A stretch of DNA of 64,000 bases, taken from the NCBI RefSeq assembly GCF_022829345.1, contig NZ_JAKSXV010000106.1:295633-359632 (forward strand), written 5' to 3'. Of the stretch, positions 38,206-46,988 are shown one piece after another. A program made the translations under genes and the position numbers. The stretch is from Methylobacterium sp. J-090 (GTDB lineage: Bacteria; Pseudomonadota; Alphaproteobacteria; Rhizobiales; Beijerinckiaceae). Under the pieces are notes generated by a model. The model was not told the DNA's origin and did not search any database. It saw nothing but the letters and a program-made list of their open reading frames with translations. Numbering within the stretch: position 1 is the stretch's first letter; the number at the start of each line of letters is the position of its first letter.

Positions 38206-38885
38206 TGCGCGCCGCCATCGTCGTCTTCCCGGGCTCCAACCGCGATGCGGACGTGGCCCGGGCGCTCACCCAGGCCGGGGCCGAGGTGGTCAAGGTCTGG
38301 CACGCCGACACCGAACTGCCGGCGGGCACCGACCTCGCCGTTCTGCCGGGCGGCTTTTCCTACGGCGACTATCTGCGCTGCGGCGCCATCGCCGGGCGGG
38401 CCGCGGCCATGGACGCCGTGCGGGCACACGCGGCGCGCGGCGGCCTCGTGCTGGGCATCTGCAACGGTTTCCAGATTCTATGCGAGTCGGGTCTGCTGCC
38501 CGGCGTGCTCATGCGCAACGTCGACCGCCGCTTCATCTGCCACCGGCAGCTCTTGCGCGTCGAGCGGGCCGATACCCGCTTCACCACGGCCTACGCCAAG
38601 GATCAGGTGATCGACGTCTGCGTGGCGCATGGCGAGGGCAACTATTTCGCCGATCCCGACACCATCGCGCGGCTCGAGGGCGATGGCCGCGTGGCGTTCC
38701 GCTACTGCGACGCCTCCGGCGCACTCACGGTGGACGCGAACCGCAATGGCTCGCTCAACTCCATCGCGGGCATCTACTCGGAAAAGCTCAACGTCCTCGG
38801 GCTGATGCCCCACCCGGAGAACTTCGTGGAAGATCTCGTGGGCGGTACGGACGGGCGCGGCCTTTTCCAAAGCTTGGCCGCGTAG
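38205..38885 (+). CDS. purQ: PurQ, glutaminase subunit of FGAM synthase
   Basis: 226 residues. Class I glutamine amidotransferase: nucleophile Cys in LGICNGFQILCESGLL, His/Glu pair in LMPHPENFVEDLVGG, and FPGSNRDADVARAL at the start. Supplies ammonia to PurL. ATG at 38205 overlaps purS stop. Followed by a hairpin before the convergent apt gene; no purL follows. Confidence 0.95.
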   Translation: MRAAIVVFPGSNRDADVARALTQAGAEVVKVWHADTELPAGTDLAVLPGGFSYGDYLRCGAIAGRAAAMDAVRAHAARGGLVLGICNGFQILCESGLLPGVLMRNVDRRFICHRQLLRVERADTRFTTAYAKDQVIDVCVAHGEGNYFADPDTIARLEGDGRVAFRYCDASGALTVDANRNGSLNSIAGIYSEKLNVLGLMPHPENFVEDLVGGTDGRGLFQSLAA

Positions 38886-38949
38886 GTCGCCCCAAAGCCC
38901 ATTCCTGTCTGCGGATTACCCGAGATTACCTATCGTGGGCTCGACGTGG

Positions 38950-38974
38950 CCCTCCTCCCCGCAGGGGGAGAGGG
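38950..38974. terminator. GC-rich hairpin between convergent purQ and apt
   Basis: CCCTCCTCCCC (38950-38960) can pair with GGGGAGAGGG (38965-38974) leaving one bulged C, a 10-bp stem with loop GCAG. Placed between convergent genes, it may act as a bidirectional terminator; the sequence type (CCCTC-CCCC...GGGG-GAGGG) also resembles dispersed palindromic elements. No U-run. Confidence 0.45.
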
Positions 38975-38989
38975 ACGCGCCGACCGACG

Positions 38990-39535
38990 TCAGTGCCCGT
39001 CGAATTCCATCAAGGTCCGCACCGGCACGTCGAGGTCGCGCAGCTTCTGCGCCCCGCCGATCTCCGGCAGATCGATGACGAAGCAGGCCGCCACGACCTC
39101 GGCGCCGATCTGGCGGAGCAGGTTCACCGCCGCGCAGGCCGTGCCGCCGGTGGCGATGAGATCGTCTACCAGCAGCACCCGGTCGCCCGGCTTGATGGCG
39201 TCGACGTGGATCTCCATCTCGTCGGTGCCGTATTCCAGGGCGTACGCGATGGAGACGGTCTTGTGGGGCAGCTTGCCCTTCTTGCGGATCGGCACGAAGC
39301 CCGACGAGAGCTGGTGCGCCACGGCCCCGCCGAGGATGAAGCCGCGCGCCTCGATGCCGGCGACCTGATCGATCCGCCCCCCCGCGAACGGATGCACGAG
39401 GGCGTCCACCGCCCGCCGAAAGGCGCGCGGGTCGCTGAGCAGGGTGGTGATGTCGCGAAACACGATGCCGGGCTTCGGGTAGTCGGGAATCGAGCGGATC
39501 GAATCCTTCAGCGCGATGTGGCGACGGGAATCCAT
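38990..39535 (-). CDS. apt: adenine phosphoribosyltransferase
   Basis: 181 residues. Salvages adenine to AMP using PRPP. PRPP loop VLLVDDLIATGGTACAA, hood region IRSIPDYPKPGIVFRDITTL and GIEARGFILGGAVAHQL are characteristic of Apt. ATG at 39535. Last gene of the minus-strand run that starts with gap; 42 bases after the IMPase stop on the transcript. Confidence 0.95.
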   Translation of the reverse strand: MDSRRHIALKDSIRSIPDYPKPGIVFRDITTLLSDPRAFRRAVDALVHPFAGGRIDQVAGIEARGFILGGAVAHQLSSGFVPIRKKGKLPHKTVSIAYALEYGTDEMEIHVDAIKPGDRVLLVDDLIATGGTACAAVNLLRQIGAEVVAACFVIDLPEIGGAQKLRDLDVPVRTLMEFDGH

Positions 39536-39577
39536 GGGGGGCCTTCGTCGGGTTTCGATGAGGGGGAGGGCGGGAGG

Positions 39578-40372
39578 TCAGGCGTTGGCGCGGCGCAGGA
39601 GCTTCACGAGTTCGCCGTGCAGATGCTCGTTGCCGGCCGCCACGGAGCGGGCGGCCAAGGGCTCGGCGCCGCCATCGGCGCTGGAGACGAAGCCGCCGGC
39701 CTCGCGCACCATGATGATGCCGGCCGCGATGTCCCAGGTCTGCAGGTCGCGCTCCCAGTACAGGTCCGAGCGGCCGCAGGCGACGTAGGCGAGGTCCAGT
39801 GCCGCCGAGCCGAAGCGGCGGATGCCGCCCGTCACCGCCATCACGGCCGCGACCTCGCGCAGGAGCTTGGGATGGTCGCCGCGCCCGAGATAGGGCGAGC
39901 CGTAGGCCACCAGGGCGTCGGCCATCTCGTCGCGGCCCGACACGCGCAGGCGGCGGTTGTTGAGGTAGGCGCCCTTGCCGCGCTCGGCGACGAACAACTC
40001 GTCCTTGGCCGGATCGTAGATCACGCCGGCGACGATCTGGCCTTCGCGCTCGAGGCCGACGGAGATGGCGAAATGCGGGATGCCGTGGAGGAAGTTGGTG
40101 GTGCCGTCCAGCGGATCGACGTGCCAGGTATGGCTCTTGTCGGCGCCCTCGACGTTGCCGGATTCCTCCAAGACCAGGCCGTAGCCGGGACGCGCCTTCA
40201 TCAGAGCATCCTTGAGCACTTCCTCGGCCTTGCGATCGGCGGCAGAGACGAAATTGCCCGGGCCTTTGCGCGAAACCTGGAGGTTCTCGATCTCGCCGTA
40301 GTCGCGCTTGAGGCCGCGGGCGGCCTTGCGGACGGCATCGACCATGACGGTCATGAGGGGTGAGCTGATCAT
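39578..40372 (-). CDS. inositol monophosphatase family protein
   Basis: 264 residues, SuhB-like. Metal-binding motif 1 is WHVDPLDGTTNFLHGIPHFA with LVLEESGN upstream, and motif 2 is TWDIAAGIIMVREAGG. Li-sensitive-type Mg-dependent phosphatase for myo-inositol phosphate or similar sugar phosphates; E. coli SuhB also acts in rRNA antitermination. ATG at 40372, reached by an open frame that continues further upstream without homology. Lies between the Sel1-like protein gene and apt on the same strand. Confidence 0.9.
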   Translation of the reverse strand: MISSPLMTVMVDAVRKAARGLKRDYGEIENLQVSRKGPGNFVSAADRKAEEVLKDALMKARPGYGLVLEESGNVEGADKSHTWHVDPLDGTTNFLHGIPHFAISVGLEREGQIVAGVIYDPAKDELFVAERGKGAYLNNRRLRVSGRDEMADALVAYGSPYLGRGDHPKLLREVAAVMAVTGGIRRFGSAALDLAYVACGRSDLYWERDLQTWDIAAGIIMVREAGGFVSSADGGAEPLAARSVAAGNEHLHGELVKLLRRANA

Positions 40373-40491
40373 CGCTTGAAGGGTCCGGGTCGATTCAAAG
40401 AACGTCGGAGACGACAGTGTGGGTGGGGCCATAGCACGTTTGTCGCCGGCCTCATCCCCGGGGGAGCACAGGTCCGACCTTCGCCGGACAC

Positions 40492-41553
40492 CTACTTCAC
40501 GTTGGCTCGCTCGGAGGCCATCTGCTCGGCGCGGGTGCGCTCCTCGGGGGAAAGGCCCGTCAGGGTCTGGTCGAGCCAGGCGTCGGAGAGCCCCTGTGCC
40601 GCGGCGGCGAGGTTCCACGCGGCCGCCTCCACGGGGTTCTTCGGAAGGCCCCGCCCGACGGCGTAGAGGCGGGCGACGCGGTTCTGAGCAATGGCGTTGC
40701 CGCGCGAGGCGGCGTGGAGGAAGTAGCGGGCCGCGCGGCCCTCGTCCTTGGCGACGCCGGTCCCGTTGAACAGCAGGATGGCGAACTCGACCTCGCCGGC
40801 GAGGTCGCCGTTGTCGGCCGCTCGGCGGAACAGTTCGGCGGCCCGGGCCGGGTCCTTGGCCACGCCGCGTCCCTGGAGGTAGAGCACCCCGAGGTCGTGC
40901 TGGGCCGCGCCGATCTCGCCGTTGGCGGCCTTCTGGAACAGGGTCGCGGCCCTGGCCTGATCGGCCTCCGTTCCCGAGCCCAGGAGGATCAGCGCGAGGT
41001 TGTAGGAGGCCGTGGCGTCGCCCTTGTCGGAGGCTTGTTCGAGCCAGCGCCGCCCGGCCTTGAGGTCCTTCGGACCGCCGCGTCCGTCGATGGACATGAG
41101 GCCGAGCGACGCCATGGCGTGAACATCGCCCTGTGAAGCCGCGAGGCGATACCATTCGGCGGCCTTGACCGGGTCCTGCTTGATGCCGAGGCCCTGATTG
41201 TAGAGTTCGCCGAGCAGCGTCATCGCCGCCGCGTCCTTGGCATTGGCCGAGAGCCGCTTCGTCGCCTCGCGAAAGGCGGTGGAGTACTGGCCGCGCTGAT
41301 AGGCGCCGAAAGCGACGTCGGTTTCCTTGTTCGATGTCGGTGGGTTCGCCCCCATCACGCCGGGCGTGTAGGGGGTGGGCAGCTCCTTCAGGGGCGCGGA
41401 AAACACCTCCTTCGTCGCTGTCTTCGGCAATGGCGCCTGTCCATCGGCCGCCGGGGCGATGGTCGTCGCCGGCCGGGGAGATTGCGCCGGGGCGGCCTGC
41501 GCAGCCGGCACACCCGCCAGCGCCAGCGCGATCAGACAACCCCCACTTTTCAC
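40492..41553 (-). CDS. Sel1-like repeat protein, exported
   Basis: 353 residues. N-terminal signal peptide (GGCLIALALAGVPAAQA), a Pro/Ala-rich linker, then tandem Sel1-like repeats of about 36 residues from residue 100 to about 330, e.g. LLGELYNQGLGIKQDPVKAA, DLGVLYLQGRGVAKDPARAA and VARLYAVGRGLPKNPVEAAA. Such proteins form alpha-solenoid scaffolds in the periplasm, often in envelope stress or cell-surface signalling. Begins 4 bases inside the end of the ThiE-like gene, so translationally coupled. Function not assigned. Confidence 0.82.
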   Translation of the reverse strand: MKSGGCLIALALAGVPAAQAAPAQSPRPATTIAPAADGQAPLPKTATKEVFSAPLKELPTPYTPGVMGANPPTSNKETDVAFGAYQRGQYSTAFREATKRLSANAKDAAAMTLLGELYNQGLGIKQDPVKAAEWYRLAASQGDVHAMASLGLMSIDGRGGPKDLKAGRRWLEQASDKGDATASYNLALILLGSGTEADQARAATLFQKAANGEIGAAQHDLGVLYLQGRGVAKDPARAAELFRRAADNGDLAGEVEFAILLFNGTGVAKDEGRAARYFLHAASRGNAIAQNRVARLYAVGRGLPKNPVEAAAWNLAAAAQGLSDAWLDQTLTGLSPEERTRAEQMASERANVK

Positions 41554-42209
41554 GAAGCCGTCTCCGCCGCCGTGACAATCGCTTGGATCGCGGCCACGTC
41601 GGCCTCGTCACCCATCCACAGGGCGCTTTCCAGCCCCAGGAACTCCGCGCCGGTGGCGACGAGGGCGGCGATCTCCCCGGATTCGTGCGCGACGGCGATG
41701 CAGGGCGTCTCGAAGATCTCCGTCCACCACGTTGCCCGATCGAGGACCGTGGCGGCCTCGGGTGCGATCCCGTCGGCGTAGAGGCCGCCGAACATGACGT
41801 AGTCGACGCCAGCCTCGCCGGCCTCCATGGCGGCGTGCTTCTGCTCGTGGCCGCCGGCCCCGAGGATGCGCCCGTCGTCGAGGCGCCCGCGCAGTTCGGC
41901 CAGCGCACCGTCCTTCGCCTTGTCGAGATGGACGCCGTCGGCTCCGCCCCGGGCCGAGACGCTGACGAGGTCGCCCGCGAACCCGGTGCAGGCAACCAGC
42001 ACAGCGGCGCCCGTGCCCTGCGCGGCCGGTGCCAGCTGCTTGACCAGATTGACCAAGCTGCGCTCGTCGGAGGGCGCGAGGCGCAGGATCACGGCTGCGA
42101 CGTCACCCGCCGCGCAGGCGGCGGTGAGCGCAGCCGCGAGGGCGTCGGCGTCCCCGGCCTCGACCCGGTGCGGGGTGAGCAGGGCGAGGCGGGTGCGCGC
42201 GTTGGACAT
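41550..42209 (-). CDS. thiamine-phosphate-synthase-like (ThiE/TenI) protein
   Basis: 219 residues, TIM-barrel of the ThiE/TenI family: GADGVHLDKAKDGALAELRG (substrate loop, normally DGVHLGQ), ILGAGGHEQKHAAMEAGEAG and DYVMFGGLYADG (normally DYVxxGP). The missing GPxFPTxTK motif and diverged loops make it unlikely to be a classical ThiE; similar ThiE-like proteins sit next to fba in Rhizobiales. No other thiamine genes are near. ATG at 42209 lies 25 bases downstream of the fba stop on the same strand. Confidence 0.72.
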   Translation of the reverse strand: MSNARTRLALLTPHRVEAGDADALAAALTAACAAGDVAAVILRLAPSDERSLVNLVKQLAPAAQGTGAAVLVACTGFAGDLVSVSARGGADGVHLDKAKDGALAELRGRLDDGRILGAGGHEQKHAAMEAGEAGVDYVMFGGLYADGIAPEAATVLDRATWWTEIFETPCIAVAHESGEIAALVATGAEFLGLESALWMGDEADVAAIQAIVTAAETAS

Positions 42210-42234
42210 GGGGTTCCTTGAGAAAGACCCGGGT

Positions 42235-43308
42235 TCAGCGGGCCGCGCCGATCTTGGGATCGAGGGAGCCGTCGGCGTAGCGCTTGGCCATGTTCGCCAC
42301 CGAGATGGGACGGATCTTCGAACCCTGGCCGGCGGTGCCGAACTCCTCGAAGCGCTGGCGACAGAGCTTCGTCATCGCCTCCATGGCGGGCTTGAGGTAC
42401 TTGCGCGGGTCGAACTCAGCCTTGTTCTCGGCCAGGATCTTCCGGATCTGACCGGTCATCGCCATGCGGTTGTCGGTGTCGATGTTGATCTTGCGGACAC
42501 CGTGCTTGATGCCGCGCTGGATCTCCTCCACCGGCACGCCCCAGGTCGGCTTCATCTGGCCGCCGTACTGGTTGATGATGTCCTGGAGATCCTGGGGCAC
42601 GGACGAGGAGCCGTGCATCACGAGGTGGGTCGTGGGCAGGCGGCGGTGGATCTCCTCGATGACGTTCATGGCGAGGACTTCGCCGTCGGGCTTCCGGGTG
42701 AACTTGTAGGCGCCGTGAGAGGTACCCATGGCCACCGCCAGGGCATCGACCTTGGTGGCTTCGACGAACTTCACCGCCTCGTCGGGGTCGGTGAGGAGCT
42801 GGTCGTGGCTGAGCACGCCCTCGGCGCCGTGGCCGTCCTCGGCCTCGCCCTCGCCGCTCTCCAGGGAGCCGAGCACGCCGAGCTCGCCCTCCACCGAGAC
42901 GCCTGCCCAGTGGGCCATCTTGGTGACGTTGCGGGTGATCTCGACATTGTAGGCGTAGTCGGCCGGGGTCTTGCCGTCGGCCTTGAGGGAGCCATCCATC
43001 ATCACCGAGGTGAAGCCGTACTGGATCGCTGTGGCGCAGGTGGCCTCGTCGCTGCCGTGGTCGAGGTGCATGCAGACGGGGATGTGGGGATAGACTTCCA
43101 CGAGGCCGTCGATGAGCTTGGCGAGCACGATGTCGTTGGCGTAGGCGCGTGCCCCCTTGCTCGCTTGGAGGATCACCGGCGAATCGGTGGCGTCGGCCGC
43201 CGCCATGATGGCCAGCCCCTGCTCCATGTTGTTCAGGTTGAACGCCGGCACGCCGTATTCGTGCTCGGCGGCATGGTCCAGGAGCTGCCTCAGGGTGATG
43301 CGGGCCAT
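42235..43308 (-). CDS. fba: fructose-bisphosphate aldolase, class II (CBB type)
   Basis: 357 residues. Zinc-dependent aldolase interconverting FBP with DHAP and GAP. MARITLRQLLDHAAEHEYGV and PAFNLNNMEQGLAIMAAADA start the family; the zinc and catalytic region is PVCMHLDHGSDEATC; THLVMHGSSSVPQDLQ follows. This length and pattern match the Calvin-cycle subtype common in alphaproteobacteria, which also serves glycolysis and gluconeogenesis. ATG at 43308; upstream residues of the open frame are not conserved. Downstream of pgk on the same strand, across a palindromic repeat region. Confidence 0.95.
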   Translation of the reverse strand: MARITLRQLLDHAAEHEYGVPAFNLNNMEQGLAIMAAADATDSPVILQASKGARAYANDIVLAKLIDGLVEVYPHIPVCMHLDHGSDEATCATAIQYGFTSVMMDGSLKADGKTPADYAYNVEITRNVTKMAHWAGVSVEGELGVLGSLESGEGEAEDGHGAEGVLSHDQLLTDPDEAVKFVEATKVDALAVAMGTSHGAYKFTRKPDGEVLAMNVIEEIHRRLPTTHLVMHGSSSVPQDLQDIINQYGGQMKPTWGVPVEEIQRGIKHGVRKINIDTDNRMAMTGQIRKILAENKAEFDPRKYLKPAMEAMTKLCRQRFEEFGTAGQGSKIRPISVANMAKRYADGSLDPKIGAAR

Positions 43309-43424
43309 GGGTTTCTCCACACGATGAGGCCGACCCCCCCTGGGGCGCCATCCGATGAATTTGGTTCGTCTTTTCTGACGTTTGCCCGTCCGTCGCAACC
43401 GCTATCGGTCGCCGTCCCAGCCCG

Positions 43425-43475
43425 TCACCTCATCCTGAGGTCACCGCTTCGCTGCGCCACTTCGGGATGCGATGA
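43425..43475. repeat. palindromic repeat-like element between pgk and fba
   Basis: The 197-base gap holds CCTCATCCTGAGG (43428-43440, 5-bp arms around TCC) followed by TCACCGCTTCGCTGCGCC and CTTCGGGATGCGATGA. This arrangement (CACCTCATCCTGAGG...CTTCG..GGATG) is typical of short dispersed palindromes in alphaproteobacterial intergenic regions. Only one copy is seen in this window. Confidence 0.35.
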
Positions 43476-43505
43476 GTGAATCGGGCAGGGCGACGGGGCG
43501 CGTCT

Positions 43506-44708
43506 TCAGGTCTTGGCGCGCAGGGCCTCGACGCCGGGCAGCGCCTTGCCCTCGAGCCATTCGAGGAAGGCGCCGCCGGCGGTGGAGACGTACGAGAACG
43601 TCTCGCTCACGCCCGCGTGATTCAGGGCCGCCACGGTGTCGCCGCCGCCGGCCACGGAGACCAGCTTGCCGGCCGTCGTCCGCTCCGCCGCGTGCTTGGC
43701 CGCCGCCACGGTGGCGGCATCGAAGGGGGTGAGCTCGAAGGCACCGAGCGGTCCGTTCCAGACTAGGGTCGCGGCCGTGTCGATGGCCGCGTTGATCTCG
43801 GCCACGGTGGCCGGGCCGGCGTCGAGGATCATGCCGGTGTCGGGCACGGAATCGACGGGGACGGTCTCGTGGGCCGCGTTGGCCTTGAACTCACCGGCCA
43901 CCACCGCATCCACGGGCAGGATGATCCGGCAGTTCGCAGCCTTCGCGGCCTCGACGATGCGCAGCGCGGTCTCGGCCAGATCCTTCTCGCACAGCGACTT
44001 GCCGACGCCTTTTCCCTGCGCGTGCAGGAAGGTGTTGGCCATGCCGCCGCCGATGACGAGCATATCGACCTTGGCGACGAGATTCTGGAGAAGGTCGATC
44101 TTGGACGACACCTTCGCCCCGCCCACGATGGCGATGACCGGACGCGTCGGCGCCTCCAGACCCTTGGTCAGGGCATCGAGCTCGGCCTGCATCAGGCGCC
44201 CGGCATAGGCCGGCAGCACATGGGCGAGGCCCTCCGTCGAGGCGTGTGCGCGGTGCGCGGCCGAGAACGCCTCGTTGACGAAGAGGTCGCCGTTGGCCGC
44301 GAGTTCGGCGGTGAAGGCCGGGTCGTTCTTCTCCTCGCCGGCATGGAAGCGGGTGTTCTCGAGGAGGAGCACGTCACCGTCCCTGAGCGCGGCCACGGCG
44401 GCGGTGGCGGCAGGGCCGACGCAATCCTGGGCGAAGGCCACCGGCCGGCCGAGATGCTCGGCGATGGTGGCAACGACGGGCTTCAGGGATTCGCTCGCCA
44501 CCGGCTTGCCCTTGGGGCGGCCGAAATGCGCCAGCAGCACCACGCGTCCGCCCTTGTCGGCGATCTCGCGGATGGTCGGGACGATGCGCTCGATGCGGGT
44601 CGCGTCGGTGACGCGGCCGGCCTCCATGGGCACGTTGACGTCCACGCGCAGGAGCAAGCGCTTGCCGTTCAGGGCGCCGGCATCGTCGAGGGTACGGAAA
44701 GCGGTCAT
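43506..44708 (-). CDS. pgk: phosphoglycerate kinase
   Basis: 400 residues, full length. Transfers phosphate between 1,3-bisphosphoglycerate and ADP. KRLLLRVDVNVPMEAGRVTD (substrate site), VVLLAHFGRPKGK, ANTFLHAQGKGVGKSLCEKD and WNGPLGAFELTPFD plus GGGDTVAALNHAG at the nucleotide site. ATG at 44708. Follows gap and the coiled-coil gene, precedes fba on the minus strand, forming a triose-phosphate cluster typical of Rhizobiales. Confidence 0.96.
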   Translation of the reverse strand: MTAFRTLDDAGALNGKRLLLRVDVNVPMEAGRVTDATRIERIVPTIREIADKGGRVVLLAHFGRPKGKPVASESLKPVVATIAEHLGRPVAFAQDCVGPAATAAVAALRDGDVLLLENTRFHAGEEKNDPAFTAELAANGDLFVNEAFSAAHRAHASTEGLAHVLPAYAGRLMQAELDALTKGLEAPTRPVIAIVGGAKVSSKIDLLQNLVAKVDMLVIGGGMANTFLHAQGKGVGKSLCEKDLAETALRIVEAAKAANCRIILPVDAVVAGEFKANAAHETVPVDSVPDTGMILDAGPATVAEINAAIDTAATLVWNGPLGAFELTPFDAATVAAAKHAAERTTAGKLVSVAGGGDTVAALNHAGVSETFSYVSTAGGAFLEWLEGKALPGVEALRAKT

Positions 44709-44742
44709 CGGGGCCTGGGCGTCTCGGAGCAGGTCTGGCGGA

Positions 44743-45201
44743 TCAGCGCTGCGGGATCAGCGCGTCGAGGTGGAAGCGCTGGGCGGCGATGGTGAGCGCC
44801 ACCGTCAGCACGGCGGTGATGATCGCCGTCAGCACGAGGGCGCCGGAGCCGGGCAGGCCGCGGGTGCGGTCGGCGATGGCGCGGACTTCGCTGCGCAGGG
44901 CCGCCAAGTCGGTCTGGCGCGCGGCCTCGTTCATGCGGGATGCGGCGCCCTCGACCTTCTCCTCGACGCGCGAGAGCAGCGCCTCGGAGCGGGCGTACTT
45001 GTCCTCGATGCGCGCGCACTTGTCCTCGATCCGGGCGAGCTGATCGCCGCCCGGAGCCGAGTTCTGCGCGGGCAGGGGCTCGGCCTTGCCGACGACCACG
45101 GGCGCCGCGCCGGCCTGAGCCGGGGGGGGCGCCGGGACCGGCGTCGCTGTCGGGGGTGTGCCTGGGATGAAGTCGCGTCCGGTGGGGGAGGTCTCTGTCA
45201 T
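44743..45201 (-). CDS. hypothetical coiled-coil protein with C-terminal membrane helix
   Basis: 152 residues from ATG 45201 (a GTG at 45210 is an alternative adding three residues). Pro/Ala-rich N-terminus, then a coiled coil (QLARIEDKCARIEDKYARSE and following heptads, about 55-115) and one membrane segment near the end (GSGALVLTAIITAVLTVALT), so a tail-anchored or bitopic inner-membrane protein. It sits between gap and pgk on the same strand; from memory such a gene also occupies this place in related Rhizobiales. Function unknown. Confidence 0.65.
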   Translation of the reverse strand: MTETSPTGRDFIPGTPPTATPVPAPPPAQAGAAPVVVGKAEPLPAQNSAPGGDQLARIEDKCARIEDKYARSEALLSRVEEKVEGAASRMNEAARQTDLAALRSEVRAIADRTRGLPGSGALVLTAIITAVLTVALTIAAQRFHLDALIPQR

Positions 45202-45254
45202 CTCGGGCACACCATCGTTGTGGGAAGAGGGGGCGATCCGTCAGATGGGACGGA

Positions 45255-46262
45255 TCAGAGCAGCTTGCCCATGGCGACGGCGGTGTCGGCCATGCGGTTC
45301 GAGAAGCCCCACTCGTTATCGTACCAGGCGAGGATGCGCACGAACGTGCCGTCCATCACCTTCGTCTGGTCGAGATGGAAGGTCGACGAGTGCGGGTCGT
45401 GGTTGAAGTCGATGGAGACGTTGGGCTGATCGGTATAGGCGAGCACGCCCTTGAGCGGGCCGTCGGCGGCGGCGCGGATGGCGCCGTTGATCTCGTCCAC
45501 GCTGGTGGCGCGCTTGGCAGTGAACACGAGGTCCACGGCCGAGACGTTGGGGGTCGGCACGCGGATCGAGGTGCCGTCGAGCTTGCCCTTCAGTTCCGGC
45601 AGCACGAGACCGACGGCCTTGGCCGCGCCCGTGGAGGTCGGGATCATCGACAGGGCCGCGGCGCGGGCCCGGTAGAGGTCCTTGTGCATCTGGTCGAGGG
45701 ACGGCTGATCGTTGGTGTAGGAGTGGATCGTGGTCATGAAGCCGCGCTCGATCCCGATGAGATCGTTGAGCACCTTGGCCACCGGCACGAGGCAGTTCGT
45801 GGTGCACGAGGCGTTGGAGATCACGAGGTGATCGGCGGTCAGCGCCTGGTGGTTGATGCCGTAGACCACGGTGAGGTCGGCGCCGTCGGCGGGGGCCGAG
45901 ACGATGACGCGCTTGGCGCCGGCGTCGAGGTGGGCCTTGGCCTTGTCCTTCGAGGTGAAGATGCCGGTGCATTCGAGCGCGATGTCGACACCGAGTTCGC
46001 GGTGCGGCAGCTCGGCCGGGTTGCGCACGGCCGTGACCTTGATGCGGCTCCCGTCGACGACGATGAATTCGCCGTCCACCTCAACCTTGGCGTTGAAGCG
46101 ACCATGGATCGAATCGAAGCGCAGGAGATGGGCATTGGTCTCGACGGGGCCGAGATCGTTGATGGCCACCACCTCGATGTCCTTGCGGCCGGACTCGTGG
46201 ATGGCGCGCAAGATGTTGCGGCCGATACGTCCGAACCCGTTGATGGCTACCTTCACCGACAC
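45255..46262 (-). CDS. gap: glyceraldehyde-3-phosphate dehydrogenase, type I
   Basis: 335 residues. NAD-binding VKVAINGFGRIGRNILRAIH, with Asp36 in AINDLGPV as expected for NAD rather than NADP preference, and catalytic Cys153 in SNASCTTNCLVP. ARAAALSMIPTSTGAAKAVG and WYDNEWGFSNRM complete the family pattern. GTG at 46262 is chosen: GGAAGGG lies about 9 bases upstream; a second in-frame GTG at 46256 is possible. First gene of the gap/pgk/fba run. Converts GAP to 1,3-bisphosphoglycerate in glycolysis and gluconeogenesis. Confidence 0.96.
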   Translation of the reverse strand: MSVKVAINGFGRIGRNILRAIHESGRKDIEVVAINDLGPVETNAHLLRFDSIHGRFNAKVEVDGEFIVVDGSRIKVTAVRNPAELPHRELGVDIALECTGIFTSKDKAKAHLDAGAKRVIVSAPADGADLTVVYGINHQALTADHLVISNASCTTNCLVPVAKVLNDLIGIERGFMTTIHSYTNDQPSLDQMHKDLYRARAAALSMIPTSTGAAKAVGLVLPELKGKLDGTSIRVPTPNVSAVDLVFTAKRATSVDEINGAIRAAADGPLKGVLAYTDQPNVSIDFNHDPHSSTFHLDQTKVMDGTFVRILAWYDNEWGFSNRMADTAVAMGKLL

Positions 46263-46676
46263 GGCGTGAACCCTTCCGTTAAACGGATGCCGCCCCTGCG
46301 GCACCCTCCAGCATGGAGATCGAAGCGGTGAGCCCCGATCTATCGCCCGCTCTGTCCCGATCCAGATTGAACGCGCGATGAATTGCGGTCGCCATCCGGC
46401 CATTCGGGATCGTCCGGGGACCGGCCGATACGCGCGAGGGCCTGCGAGGGGCCTGAAAGCGTCACGGAATGCTGTATCCGGTCTGGCGAGCGGCCGGTCT
46501 CTAGCATGCGGGACATGGCCGGGCAAAGGTCGCGCCGCGCTGACTTCCGGCCTCCGCACAGGCGTTCGGCCCGGTTTGTCATCGGTTTCGAACGGACGGG
46601 CGCCTGGGCTCGGCGGCGCCCGTCATGGTATCGAGATGGAACCGCGCCGGCGCGGTCCCCTGAGGAGACGTTTTTC
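46263..46676. other. 414-base divergent intergenic region between gap and the DUF4164 gene
   Basis: No convincing gene. Open frames here lack start sites and family features. It should hold promoters for the gap cluster and for the DUF4164-zapA unit; GGAAGGG at about 46271-46277 (minus strand) is the gap ribosome binding site. No riboswitch or RNA gene recognised. Confidence 0.4.
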
Positions 46677-46958
46677 GTGAGTGAGGCCATCGACGACGCC
46701 CTGTCGCGGCTCGACACGGCCCTGACGCGCCTCGAGGCGGCGGTCGGGCAGCGGTTCGAGGCCGAGCGCGATCCGAGCGACCTCGAGACCGAACTCGCCA
46801 TCATGGGCGAGGACCGGGCGCGTCTGGCCGCCGAACTCGATGCCGCCAGTGCCCGCCTGGCAGCGGTGGAGGCGGCCTCCGACGATGTCGGCCGCCGCCT
46901 CGGCCGGGCCATCGCCGCCGTCGAGGGCGTGCTGGTCCCATCCGCCGGCGCACGCTAA
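46677..46958 (+). CDS. DUF4164-family coiled-coil protein
   Basis: 93 residues from GTG 46677, with GAGGAG 9 bases upstream. Consists almost entirely of heptad-patterned helix (ALSRLDTALTRLEAAVGQRF, ELAIMGEDRARLAAELDAAS). DUF4164 proteins regularly precede zapA in Rhizobiales and may take part in division-ring assembly, but this is inferred from location. zapA begins 30 bases downstream. Confidence 0.75.
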   Translation: MSEAIDDALSRLDTALTRLEAAVGQRFEAERDPSDLETELAIMGEDRARLAAELDAASARLAAVEAASDDVGRRLGRAIAAVEGVLVPSAGAR

Positions 46959-46988
46959 TTTCATCGCCGACCTCTCGTTCGAAGCACG

